DNA from: Naematelia aurantialba
Taxonomy: Eukaryota; Basidiomycota; Tremellomycetes; Tremellales; Naemateliaceae
DNA length: 64,000 bases
Assembly: GCA_021527695.1 (NCBI GenBank)
Contig: JAKFAO010000004.1
Location: 558,001 to 622,000 of the forward strand
Direction of reading: 5' to 3'
Part shown: positions 23,867-34,900 of the stretch, in pieces
Layout of the letters: each line of letters opens with the position of its first letter
Position numbering within the stretch: the stretch's first letter is position 1
Position numbers and translations under genes: made by a program
Notes under the pieces: generated by a model
The model's input: the letters and a program-made list of their open reading frames with translations, nothing else
What the model was told of the DNA's origin: nothing
Databases searched by the model: none

Positions 23867-24812
23867 GGGTTGGGGAGGCAACGACAGCGGCAGAGGGTTA
23901 AGGCGCTGAGATGGGAGTTCTGGTGACGCCTCTGGCAGTGCTGGAGCCCTGGTATTCCTGACGCCAGGACCGACAGGGCAGCGCTGAGCGAAGCGGACTG
24001 ACGTTCAGCTGCCATTGGCGTCGGCGTTCGGATGCCATTCGGCGATCGTCGGGTCGTCGTGTAGAGTAGAAGTGTAGTGTGGTTAGATGTTGCAAGATAC
24101 CCTGGACCTTGTACTGTTTCTGTTCGGGTTCGTCTTCGTTTTGGCCTTCTGTTCGTGTTCGTTTTCGTGTTCGTCGCTTGTGTTTGTGTAACAGTATGGC
24201 ATAGTTTGGCATGTCACCGGTGCACTTGTTCGCCCATAGGTACTCGTTGGTAGCTCGCTTTCCAGTGCAGTCGGCGATGCACTGCGATTCTGGGACTGAC
24301 TCTGAATTTCAGAATGAGACCGCCGCTCGGACACCTGCTACAGTACGTGACTCTGACGTTGGGCTAAGCTATGGACTATACGGCCTATATGACTCTGAGT
24401 GTGAGGCCCGACTCGGAGTGTGAGACCAGAGACCGAGTCTGCATTTGAGATGGAAGACTACGTGAGCAGCCACGGCGGGCGGCTCGACGACCAAGCCATA
24501 TCGCGACGGCAAGAAGACATGCATGGTGCGTTGTACTACATATGCACGGACATAGTCATCGGTGGGTACAAGCATGCAGGGTATCCAGATGTGACGGCTT
24601 ACTCAACCCACTTCATCCCACTCATCTCGTCCACCCCTCCACCCATCTGACGCATCTCCTGCCCCCACTCATCCCACTCATCTCCCTCCACTCATCCCAC
24701 TCATCTCCCTCCACTCATTCCACTCATCTCCCCCCACCACACATCCCACCATCCGACCATCTCCCTCGCCACGTCGCATCCCCATCTCACTCACTCGTGA
24801 CCAATTCAGCAC
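23867..24812. other. Convergent intergenic spacer myosin / SRS2
   Basis: 946 bp between stop codons. It holds a degenerate TTCGTG-rich stretch (24115-24180) and a pyrimidine tract. Inside that tract a 23-bp unit ending CATCTCCCTC is repeated about three times (24667-24737). No gene recognised. Confidence 0.55.
24667..24737. repeat. 23-bp pyrimidine-rich tandem repeat, about 3 copies
   Basis: Units read CACTCATCCCACTCATCTCC plus CTC; the third has one T substitution. It lies about 80-150 bp downstream of the SRS2 stop, so probably in its 3' UTR or flank. Confidence 0.85.
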
Positions 24813-27800
24813 CTACGGCCGCGCCTTCTTGGCTCCCCACGGCGCAGGCCGGCCCATGCCCAGCCTCTTGGTCCCGCCCGCCAACTTGATCCCGCCTCCA
24901 AGTCCACCCCCAAGCCCCCCACGTACCCCATCCCCAGCCGTCGATCCATCCGTCGTCAACCCGTCCGTCGACCCATGCTTCGTTGACCCAATCGTTGACC
25001 CATGCTGCGTGGACCCATTCGTCGACCCACTCTTTGCCGTATTCCCCCTCGCAGCTCCGGGCTGCCCTGCACGAGCTGCGGTGCCACGCCCCGACCCGGC
25101 CGCATTGTCATTGTCATCCGGTAGACCCAGGTCATCCCATTCGCTCATTGCTTCCCTTGCCCTCCGCTCGAATTCACCCACCAGCCTCCCGTCGACTTCC
25201 CCTGCACCAACAGCACCAATACCAGTGCCAGGACCAGTACCCATACCAGCACCCATACCAACACCAGCACCCCGCGCGCCTCGCCCCTCGTCGAGGTCGT
25301 CAGGGAGGCCGAGATCGTTGATGAGCTCCAGTCCTGCTTTACTAGCATTTGCAAAACCGAGTATATCCGCCTGCGGGCGGGGCTGCGTGTCGATGCCAAA
25401 TGTGAACGGAAGAGGGGCGGGGATATGGTGCGTCCGCCCTGGGAGGTGGACGACCGGCCGGCCGGACGGTGATGATGGTCCCGGGGACAATGTGGCGTTG
25501 CCGACTGCGGTGACATTCGGTTTCGGGCTCGACCACGCCGACTTGGCTGAGCTGTAGCCGTTGTGTGTATGGGAAGGCGGTGGTCCACCACCATGGCCGC
25601 CACGGCTGCCCTGCTGCCCGGGCAGCGCGTACTCGTCAAAGTCCGAGGCCCAGTACTCGGCAGCGCGAGCGGCTCGGGTCGCTTCCCTCCGAGCGAAGCG
25701 GTTGAAGTTCCGGTCCTGCGGCTCCGGTGCATCCCACATACTCAACGGGGGAGCCAGGCGAACACTGATCCAGTCAGTGTGGTACCGGCAGCGCGTGTGA
25801 GCGAAAACTTACTGCTTCATTATCAGCTCCTTCGTCTCGTCCTCATCAGGATCGGGTCGACCGAGGATTTTCGACACGTTCCGCCGGATGAGCAGGTTCA
25901 CAGAAGGAAGCTGAGATGAGAAGTGTGACTGGCCCGCCGTCAATAGATCTCCCGTTGCAAGATAGACTATCCACTCACAGGGTTGGCCATTTGAGCGAAT
26001 TTGACAAACTCGCTCAGGTCCTTATCTGACTCCTCTCCTCCCGTCATTCGGTAGTGGCAGTGCGACATGGTCTAGTTTCGTAAGCTGGGTGCCGTCAAAC
26101 TGCAAAGCCTTCTGGAATCTTGGAGTCTTTACGCAGCTTGTGGGACCTCTAGGGATTTGAAGTCACCCTGGAGACCGGGGGAAGTGACGGAACGGTGACA
26201 CGAGCGAATCGAGGGGGCGGGCGGAATTGCGTGACCAGATTGAACCGAGGACCTGACTCACCAAGAACACCTGGGCCCGCGTCATGGCCACATACAACAA
26301 CCGCCTCTCCTCGGCGACCTCGTGCGCTTCGGTGCAGCGATACGACGGGTACGTCCCCTGCTCCACTACAACCATATCAGCTCAGCTTCTTCGGCACCAT
26401 CCAGGACGTTGTTGTGATTGGAGAGGCGCGGCTCCTTGATTGCACTTACCAGCAGGGATGAAGACCACAGGCCATTCGAGTCCCTTGGCAGCGTGGACAG
26501 TGGTGATCGTGACTTTCTACCAGACGTCAACCCAGTTACCTCCATGGTCAAAGTCAAATGGAAGAGCATGCTCACAGGGACGTCTTTCTGGTCGTTTGAG
26601 CCTTCTGTGTCTGTCGAAAGCATGGAAGTCTGTAGAAAATAGCTCAACGGTGTCATCCTGCCTCGTATCAGCGCCGTAAAGCTGACGAGTTAAGTAAACG
26701 GACGTCAATTTCTCGTCATTCTCGTCTCCATCGACCGTTGTGTCCACCTCATCCACATCGCCTTGGGCGGCCGAAGCAGCTGAGTCTCCTGAGCCTATCT
26801 TTGTGTCTGCAGTTTCCTCATCGCTCGACATCACCTCCACGACATCTTCAAATTTCTTCTTCCGCTTCTTCGTCTGTATGGGGGGTTTCGTATCAACCTC
26901 TAGCACGGATGCCGATCGATGTCGTTGCTTGGAGTTGGTCCGGCGAAACATGGGGTGCAAGGTTCTGTCTTCTTGCTTTGCAACTTGCTCAACGACGGCC
27001 GCTGAAGCCGCCGACGTGGCTGAAAGAAAGCCATCCTGGAGACGAAGTGGATCGAGATCACGGAGCTGCTCTTGTGCCACAATCACGCTGTACGATATCT
27101 GTCGCAGAGTCAGCCAAGGAGGAGCTAACAGACAGGGAATTTAGGAAACCAGAGAGAGAGGACAACAAAACTGACGAGCTCCTGTATGTTCTCCCATCTT
27201 GATTCCCAGTCCGGCTGGGACGTCTGGAGGTACTGCTCGTATCCCGTCTTCTCGACGGCCATGCGAATCAGATCGGCCACAGAAGAGCCCTAGTCCCAAT
27301 CAGCCAGATAAACCAGCATGCAGGAGATGACGAACCTTTGTAGCTGCTCGGCGGAGCTTGCGTACTGCACCGACGAAAGCTGCCAGATTCCTCTTTATAG
27401 CCGGCTTGATGCCGGCTGGGAGCTGATCACCGTCTGTAATGTCCTCGCATAGCTGCATTGGGGAGATCTTCTGTTTCTTCGCAGCGGCCAGTAGATCCGA
27501 GACAGACTAGATCGCAATTAGCGGTGGCGATTCCAAACGTCCGACGTCCAACGTACCTTGTCGCCGATGGAACGCTTCGGTACGTTGATGACGCGGACAA
27601 AGGCAGGCTGAGTTTAGTGAGTTTTTGCAACGAAGGTGACATACAGTGAAGTTGGGATTCTCCGCTAGCTGCAGGTACGCCAGCATATCTTTTATTTCCA
27701 TGCGTTCGAAGAACTTGTGACCGCCCACTATACGGTTTGGGATTGAATCTTTCTGCAGAGCAGACTCGATGACTCGAGAGAGAGCATTGTTTCGGACTGG

Positions 27801-29295
27801 GCCTTCAGCTCTGATGGCAGCTGGCAGCTCACGAAGGATAGCAAAGTCGTCATATCTCAGTATCCCGCCAGAATACGCTATGAGCCGCTTGATCTCAGTC
27901 GCAATGAAGCTTGCTTCTATGACGGGCGTGCTGAATGTCTTGAGGGTGACGGTTGAGGATACGGGATGAGAAGGAATCAGATTCTTGGGAATACGCTCCC
28001 GATCTAAGGCTGTGAGCTACGACAACGGGGTGCGCCGAAAGCTCACCTTGCGAAACGACGGAATGAGCAGCTCTGAGGATGGACCCGGTGGATCTGTAGT
28101 TTGTCTCGAGATAGATCGCCTCGACGCCGGGAAAATCTGGCGACTCAGCCACGTCTCAAAGGAATTCGCGTACCCTTGGTCATCCTATTCAGATTCTCTA
28201 TCTCGGCTGATCGCCAGCCGTAGATTGACTGATCAGGATCCCCAACAACGCTGACTCCGCCGTGCGCAGCCGCAAAACACTTCATGAGCTCATATTGGGT
28301 GGTATTCGTATCCTATGCCATCATCAGCAGATTCCCCGAGCGACGAAACCAGCTGGGCTGACCTGGAACTCGTCGACAAGAATATGCTTGCATGTTTCGA
28401 GGATCCTCGGTGCAGTCTGGAACAGCCTAACACCATAGAGTAGCAAGTCGTCAAAGTCGAGCGAATTGGCGTCGCGCAACGCCGCTTCGTATTCCGCGTA
28501 CAGCTGCGTTGATCAGGACTCGCCGCGAGATATCATGCAACGCACCTCGGCAATAATCGCCAGAGTACTAGTAGAGCTGCTGGGATCGCTTGCGGCGCGT
28601 ACTGCCATGTCATCCGGGCTCTCGCCCTTCGCTTTCGCCTTTGATATCTCGGAGAGCACGGCTCTGTCTTTAAGCTGCATGCGGGACGCTTCGAGATATT
28701 CCGCTTTGGCCTTGAGCAGCCCGGATACGATCTTTTTGCTGAGACTATCAGAGAGTCGATCCTAAACGGGTCAGACGGGACAACTGACCAATCATCCGCA
28801 TCTGCAATGGCAAAGTTATTGGCTAGGTCGATCACCCCGCCATATCGTCGGAGGTATCGCGCACAGGTCGCGTGGAACGTCCCTTGCCTCTTCAGTGGAT
28901 CGTCGCCGTGGCACCAGCATACGACTCACCTAGAATGAGGTCACCCGCGTTCTTTGGACCAAGCAGCAATTCCAGCCGCTTTCGCATCTCCTGCGCCGCC
29001 TTGTTGGTGAATGTCACCGCGGTGATCTCGAAGGGGGGGTAGCCATGGTGTTGCACCAGATACGCTACACGGCAAGTGAGTACACGAGTCTTGCCCGATC
29101 CAGGACCGGCGAGTATCTGCAGGGGAACGTCGGGCGAGGCAGTGACCGCTGAAACGTCTGGGTTAGCGACCACGATCAGTTGCACAGCGGATGAGACAAA
29201 CCTTGGAGCTGGGCTGGGTTCAAACCGCGAAGATAGGGATATAACGAGAGGTCAGGCGAAGCGTCCGTCGTTGCAGCTTGTGTCTCGACAGACAT
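24813..29295 (-). CDS. SRS2: SRS2-like UvrD-family (SF1A) DNA helicase
   Basis: 3'-to-5' helicase that strips Rad51 from ssDNA in yeast. Many exons. Motifs across them: NPAQLQAVT (Q motif), AGPGSGKT (Walker A), [10 protein letters not shown] (Ia), LVDEFQDTN (II), [15 protein letters not shown] (III), LETNYRS (IV), [10 protein letters not shown] (V) and [13 protein letters not shown] (VI). Between IV and V an insert (about 26700-26960) carries a KKRKKK nuclear signal and acidic stretches. The C-terminus after motif VI is about 350 residues of Gly/Pro/Ser-rich sequence with GMGAGMG and GST repeats; that region is one long exon ending at 24813. In yeast this region binds Rad51/PCNA; no PIP or SIM is evident to me. 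The start at 29295 gives a 31-residue leader before the Q motif. Srs2 is preferred over a bacterial-type UvrD by the nuclear signal and layout. Confidence 0.88.
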
Positions 29296-29717
29296 GTCCC
29301 CCTAATACTGCTCCTCGGTAGACCAAAGAATGCAGAGTGCTGGGTAGAGGACACGGTTGGGATGTTCAAAAGTCGCAAAACCACTCGCGTGTAGATCGAG
29401 AGCTGACGAGGATAATGAGGGGCTCCAGTGTCATTTTGATGTTGCGGGGTGTGATGTTGATATGAAGAGTAGGAGCATGGGGCCACCCTCGAGACCTGCT
29501 GTGTCAGTAGCACGCAGGGTGGTATACATAGTACTCTTGCCATTCCAAGTGACCAAACTCCATGCATGTCTGCCAGTGGTCCAATTGTCCAGTTCATCGG
29601 AGCAAATCGGTGTAATCTCGGCTAAATGGCCTCTGCTCTAGTCCGAGAAAAACCACTTTTATCATTGTTCCACTGCATCTCCTGCCATCTTCAACGCAGT
29701 TGGGTTGCCTTGTAGAT
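29296..29717. promoter_or_regulatory. Divergent intergenic region SRS2 / FSH1
   Basis: 422 bp between divergent starts. No distinctive motif seen. It must contain both promoters. Confidence 0.45.
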
Positions 29718-30738
29718 ATGCCGATCCGTGTCCTTGCACTGTGTGGCTTCACCCAGAACGCCCACATCTACTTCAAGCAGGTCTGTCGCGTTGCTTATCT
29801 GCGTCACAGCGATCGCCCCTATGCGTTGAACCGCGCTGACGGCAAGCAGCTAGGAGCTATCCGCAAAGCATGTAAAGATGTCGAATTTGGTGAGAAGCCT
29901 CTTACATGATGCGGCGCACCCCATGGCGAGCTGCAGGGAACGGTTGCGAGCATGGTATGGAGTACAGAGGGACGCTGACACCCGCAGTATTCCTCGACCC
30001 GCCGATCGTGGTCGAGCAAGCGGATATGCCGTGGAACCAGAACCTGGAGGAGTTCGACTCGAGCGCGACGACTGAGAAGACCGAGCAGACACCCGAGACG
30101 ACGCCGCGGGCCTGGTGGCTGAGCAACGGGGACCGGACCATCTACCGCCGTGAGCCATGTCGATCATGCCGGCGTATGAGCTCGTCGCTCGTGTGGACAC
30201 CATGCTGACCTATGCAAGGATTTGACGAGACTGTCCAGTATATCCACGACTTTATGGTCAAGTCGGAGCCCTTTGACGTGAGCTCATCATTCCCCACTGG
30301 TCATTCGATGGCGCCGCCCGTCGCTCTCTAGCATTGGACAACCGGCGGCCACTGTGTGTCGGGGTCATGCTTGGCTGACGAGGATTGGGATAGGGCATCA
30401 TGGGGTTCTCGCAGGGAGCGTGCATGGCGGCGATCCTCGGCGCTCTGGTGAGTGTTGCTTCGATGCCGATGGCCGCCTGTCAGCTTGGCTCATGATGTGC
30501 TAGTTGACGAAACCCGGGCTACACCCGCTCTTCCCTTCCGAACCGCCTCTCCGCGCGCCGAAGTGTGAGTTGCCTGGCGATAGGTGTGATCGTTGTTGTT
30601 TCTGTGGTTGTGGCTGTCGTTGTCGTTGGCGTCGTTGTCGTCGTTGTCGTCGTTGTCGTCGTTGTCGTCGTTGTCGTCGTTGTCGTCGTTGTCGTCGTTG
30701 TCGTCGTTGTCGTCGTTGTCGTCGTGTCGTCGTTGTCG

Positions 30739-30769
<31 letters not shown>

Positions 30770-31412
30770 TGTCGTCGTCGTTGCCGTTGTCGTTATCGTC
30801 ATCGTCGGAGGCAGAGACTAACACCTTCAGTCATCATCTCCACAGGCGGCTTCCTGCCCCAGCCGGTCGAACCCTCATTTACGTCCTACTTTCCCCTTGC
30901 TGCCTCGCTGCCGATCCTGCACATCATCGGCCGGAACGACACGCTCATCACTGAAGAACGCACGCGCGCGCTCGTCGACGTATGCCCCAGCAGCCGTGTG
31001 GAGATGCACGACGGCGGGCACTTTACGCCCTCGAAAGCGAATTGGCGCAAGTTTTTCAAGTGCGTCCTCTTGCCTCCATCCTGCCCCAAGGCGTGAAGAA
31101 CGACGCGTCACGGCGTCACGGCGTCACGGACTCTGGATGAAGCGCGACGAGTCACGGCGTCACTGTTTCTGGATGAAGCACGACCGTCACATCGGTCGCG
31201 AGCTGACACCTGACACCTTTAGCGCATACATCACGTCCTTCGCGCCAGGCGGCACACAAGGCGACGTCCCGTCGCCGAGCGCATTTGGTCCCAGTGGACC
31301 CGCTACACCCGCCGCCACCACACCCGCAGCTGGCACACCCGTCGCCACCACACCCGCCGCCACCACACCCGCAGCTTCCACCCCTCGAGCCGGCTCGCCC
31401 CAGCAGCCGTAG
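29718..31412 (+). CDS. FSH1: FSH1-family serine hydrolase
   Basis: Alpha/beta hydrolase of the fungal FSH1/2/3 family (human OVCA2), an esterase-like enzyme of uncertain substrate. About eight exons (29718-29780, 29850-29889, 29988-30149, about 30219-30279, 30394-30449, 30505-30567, 30832-31060, 31220-31412). MPIRVLALCGFTQNA is the family N-terminus with the oxyanion region. Nucleophile Ser in GIMGFSQGACMA; acid Asp in HIIGRNDTL; catalytic His in DGGHFTP. The C-terminus extends into a Thr/Pro/Ala tail of TTPAA-like repeats not needed for the fold. The intron at about 30568-30831 is swollen by a 9-bp minisatellite. The next intron (about 31061-31219) contains direct repeats of GTCACGGC and a GGATGAAGC duplication. 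The stop lies in a 26-bp tandem duplication. Confidence 0.9.
30617..30790 (+). repeat. 9-bp minisatellite (GTCGTCGTT)n in FSH1 intron
   Basis: About 19 copies of GTCGTCGTT with one base-deletion variant near 30726. It is entirely inside the intron between the APK and FIISTGG coding segments. All three plus-strand frames are open through it, giving meaningless poly-Val or Ser-Leu frames. No AG occurs on the sense strand of the array. Confidence 0.95.
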
Positions 31413-31443
31413 TTGGCGGCTCGCCCCAGCAGCCGTAGTTGGC
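31392..31443 (+). repeat. 26-bp tandem duplication containing the FSH1 stop codon
   Basis: GGCTCGCCCCAGCAGCCGTA followed by GTTGGC occurs twice back to back. The first copy encodes GSPQQP and the TAG stop at 31410-31412; the second is 3' UTR. Confidence 0.95.
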
Positions 31444-31980
31444 GTGATACGGACAGTGCGTACGTCTCGTTACGACATTGGGTCGGTCCACCTCGTCGTT
31501 GTGGCGACACGGGGTCATGTCCCCCTCGTCGTGTCTTGCTGCACATCGAACCGCCTCGCTCGCGCGATGCCATGATGGTCTCGACGTCATATCAGTCCAT
31601 TATCAGGATCGATGGTCGAGCCGGCCCAAGGCGCCGTGCTCTGACATCTTAGACACTTTTAGAGACATATGCATATTGTCATCTTCAGCACAGGTGCTCA
31701 GAGCCACAAGTCACATTTCGGCGCAGTAGTACCAAATCAGACCACGTTAGCAGAGCCTCTATTTGTGCGTTTGCTCCACTCTCTGCCCCTCTACACTCCT
31801 TGTTCTTCCTGTACACCTCTTCACTCGCTGCTCTTCCTCCACCTCCCACCCTCGCTATACCATCACTCTTCCCTACATTGGGTGCTCGACATCTCCTCCC
31901 GTCCTATAGCTCTGTTACGCTCTGTACTACCACGCTCTGTACTACCCTCTGTACTACTCACCATCTCGCCCTACCGCTCA
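31413..31980. other. Convergent intergenic spacer FSH1 / coiled-coil gene
   Basis: 568 bp between stops. Contains the second copy of the FSH1 stop duplication and a short CTCTGTACTAC repeat (31918-31958). No gene seen. Confidence 0.5.
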
Positions 31981-34900
31981 CTACGCCTCCTCGGTGATAT
32001 CCTCCACCATCCGCCCTAGGGCACTGCTCGGCCGGCGCACCAGTACCGGTAGACTCGACTTGTGCACCACGGCGCGTTCCTTGCCCTTTACCGCCTCTCT
32101 GCCCGGCTCAGGCGTGCGATTGTGTCGCGTCGACGCGCCCAATGGAGTCCGAGAGCGAGCTCGGGGTGCCGGTATCCCCGTGGCGTTTGTTGCTGCCGTT
32201 GCCGTTGGTGTTCCTGCACTTGCCGTTGCCTTTGGTGTTGCTGCCGTTCCCGTTGGTGTTGGTGTTGCTGCCGTTGCTGCTGTTGGCGCAGGTGTAGGTG
32301 TCGACACGGCACTTTCTCGTCGAGCGTGATTCTTCTTCAACGCTGCACCTGCGCCCGAGCCCGACACCAACACCGATACCGTGCCTGAACCCAGAGCAGA
32401 AACGGACGTCGACTTGGCCAGCCTGTGCGGAACTGGCGTCTCCGTCTGCCCCATTGGGGTGGACGGGATCTTCCCCGTCGACGCTGCCATCCCGCTCCTG
32501 TTCGCGCCTGATGACGCAGAGACAGAGGCAGAGGCAGAGGCAGTGAGGGTCTTCTGCGTCCGCTCTTTCGTGCGAGGAGTGACGGTCCCCGGCAACCTCC
32601 CGGCCTGTCGTTCAAGTAGGACCAGCTCGTGCTGCTTACTCTCCAGCGCGATGTTGAGCAGTTCCTTGTCCTCTTCAAGCTGGGACACGCGTTTCGCCAC
32701 TCGCGCGTGATCCAGCTCTGCTGAGGCTGATGCATGCCTCCGCGCTTCCAGGTCGGAGCGGAGACTGGCCTCGGAGAGCTTGAGCCGATCAATTTCAGCC
32801 AGGTACGTATCGAGTCGAGATCGCACGTCCAGCGCTTCGGCTTTGTGTATCTCCGCATCCGTCAGAGCGCGTTGGAGAGCAGATCGGTTGAACGATACCT
32901 GGGTCTCGAGGTCCGCCACTTGCTCGCGCAGGTCCGCCAATGCCCGCTCCGAATCTTGGGCACGTCGTGTCGCCGCGTCGGCCGAGCGTGCGAGAGCGTC
33001 CTCGCCGTCACCCAGCATCGCACTCAATCGGCTGATCTCGTCGGCTTGCTCTTGGATCGTGAGGTGCTGGGAATCCAATGTCGCGCGAGCCTCATCGACT
33101 TCCTCAACTACGGAATCATATGTCTGGTGTGCTTCGACCAGGTCCGCGTTCACGTCATCTAGTCGGGCTTCGAGGTTGCTGATTTCCTCTTGGGCAGTCT
33201 CAAGAGCCACCAGCTGAACGCGAAGCTGAATCGATAAGCTAGATCCTGATGCTGCTATCTGGAACGTGCAACTTACATTGTGATTCTCTTCCTCAGACGC
33301 GGTCTTCTCATGTTCAGCGACCAGTACCTCTTGCTCCAGCTCCTCGTTCTTCTCCTTAGCCTCCACAATCTCTTGCTCCAGCTCTCGGGTCCTACAATCC
33401 CGCTTCTCCACCTCCTCTTCCAACTGGTCCCGGAGCAGTTGTTGTTTGTCCAATTCGCCTCGCAGCATCTGCAGCTCGACAGTCTTCTCATCCAGCTCAA
33501 ACTGTTTCTTCCCAACTTTGTCCCTCAATACCACAATGATGCTCTCCTTGGCGCCGAGCTGCCGCAGGGCATTCTGCAAATCCTTCTCAAGCGTGCCTTT
33601 GAGGCTTGTTGACGTTGTCAGTTGGGATCGAAGTGTCGATATGTACGCTTCTCCTGCATCTGAAGTCGCCTTGAGCTGCGATTCGAGTCGGATGATCTCT
33701 GCCGCTTTCTCGGAGCTTTGCGCCCGCAAATTATGGACGGTGGTTTGTTGCGACTTGCATTCCGCTGCCAATTGTCCAATCCGTTCTTCCAAATCAGTGA
33801 TCTTGGCGACGTACTCCTCTGGAGTCTGTGAGATAGCTCTGAATGGTTCGAGCTCTGATTCCAGACTTCGTCTGATATCCTGACAGGAACCAAGGGTCAC
33901 GGCGTCGCGTTGACGCTCCGCTACGAGCTCATCGCGCTCTGCCTCGAGGTCCGTGCATCGCGCGTGGAGTTTGTCGTGAGATACCTTGAGGCCGTCGAAA
34001 ACTTTCTCGTTATCATTGATTGCCTGGTGCAGTTGCACCACCGCTGACGAAAGTTCAGCGAAATGTAATCATCTAGGGAGTTGACGTACACGTCTCATGG
34101 GTCACATTGGCTGTCGCAATCTCCTGTTGAAGTGCTTTGACCTCTGTGGAACATCAGCATCATCCGCCTTGATCGATACTACAGTATCACTCACGGTCTT
34201 CTAGCACTGCCATTTCGGCGTGAACTCTCGTCACTTCTCGACGTTCCTCTCTCTGAATCTCGATTTTCATCCTCTCCAGCTCTACTCTCCCGATGGACGC
34301 CTGCGCCATGTCCTTATTTACCTCCTCTTCCAGTTTGCGGCTCACCCGAGCTCTCTGCTGCAACTCGGTACTATGCCCAGCTTCCAATTTCAAGAGTGCG
34401 TGGACCACCGCCGTGGGTGGAGCCGACAGGTGTCGTGGAGGGACAAAGAGAGATGACAGTATGGCTTCATCTTCGTGTCCCCTTTGCTGGGCAGCGGGGG
34501 TGTAAGACCGCGTCTCGCATTCGTGAGCACTGGAGCCTTCTTCGATAGTTGAAAGCGTTCTGCGCTTGAACGCATTATCCATCTCGACATCAGCTGGACC
34601 TTCAATGGCTGAGCTCTTGTCGTGTTCCACTCCGACTGAACCTTCACTGCTCGGGCTCTGATCGTGTTCGACGTCTGCTGAACCTTGACTGGCCGGGCTC
34701 TTGTCGTGTTCCCCGTCGACTGAACCTTCACTGGGGGGCGTCTCGTCGTGCGGCGTCTTGTCGTGATTCTCATCGCTGTGGTCCGCATCGTGTTCTCCGT
34801 CGTGATCGTCAAAGCCTTCAAGCACCTCCACCGACGCATCATCCTTGACAACAGGCGTTGTCTTGCCAAAAGCATCCAACGACATCCGCTTCGTCACCGC

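Noticed and set aside
23867..24812. Degenerate TTCGTG tract as a telomere-like or regulatory array
   Set aside because: It is too degenerate, lies between two stop codons, and does not match fungal telomere units.
30504..30954. Poly-Val, Ser-Leu and Thr repeat ORFs on both strands
   Set aside because: They are translations of the GTCGTCGTT array inside the FSH1 intron. The flanking conserved exons read through only when it is spliced out.
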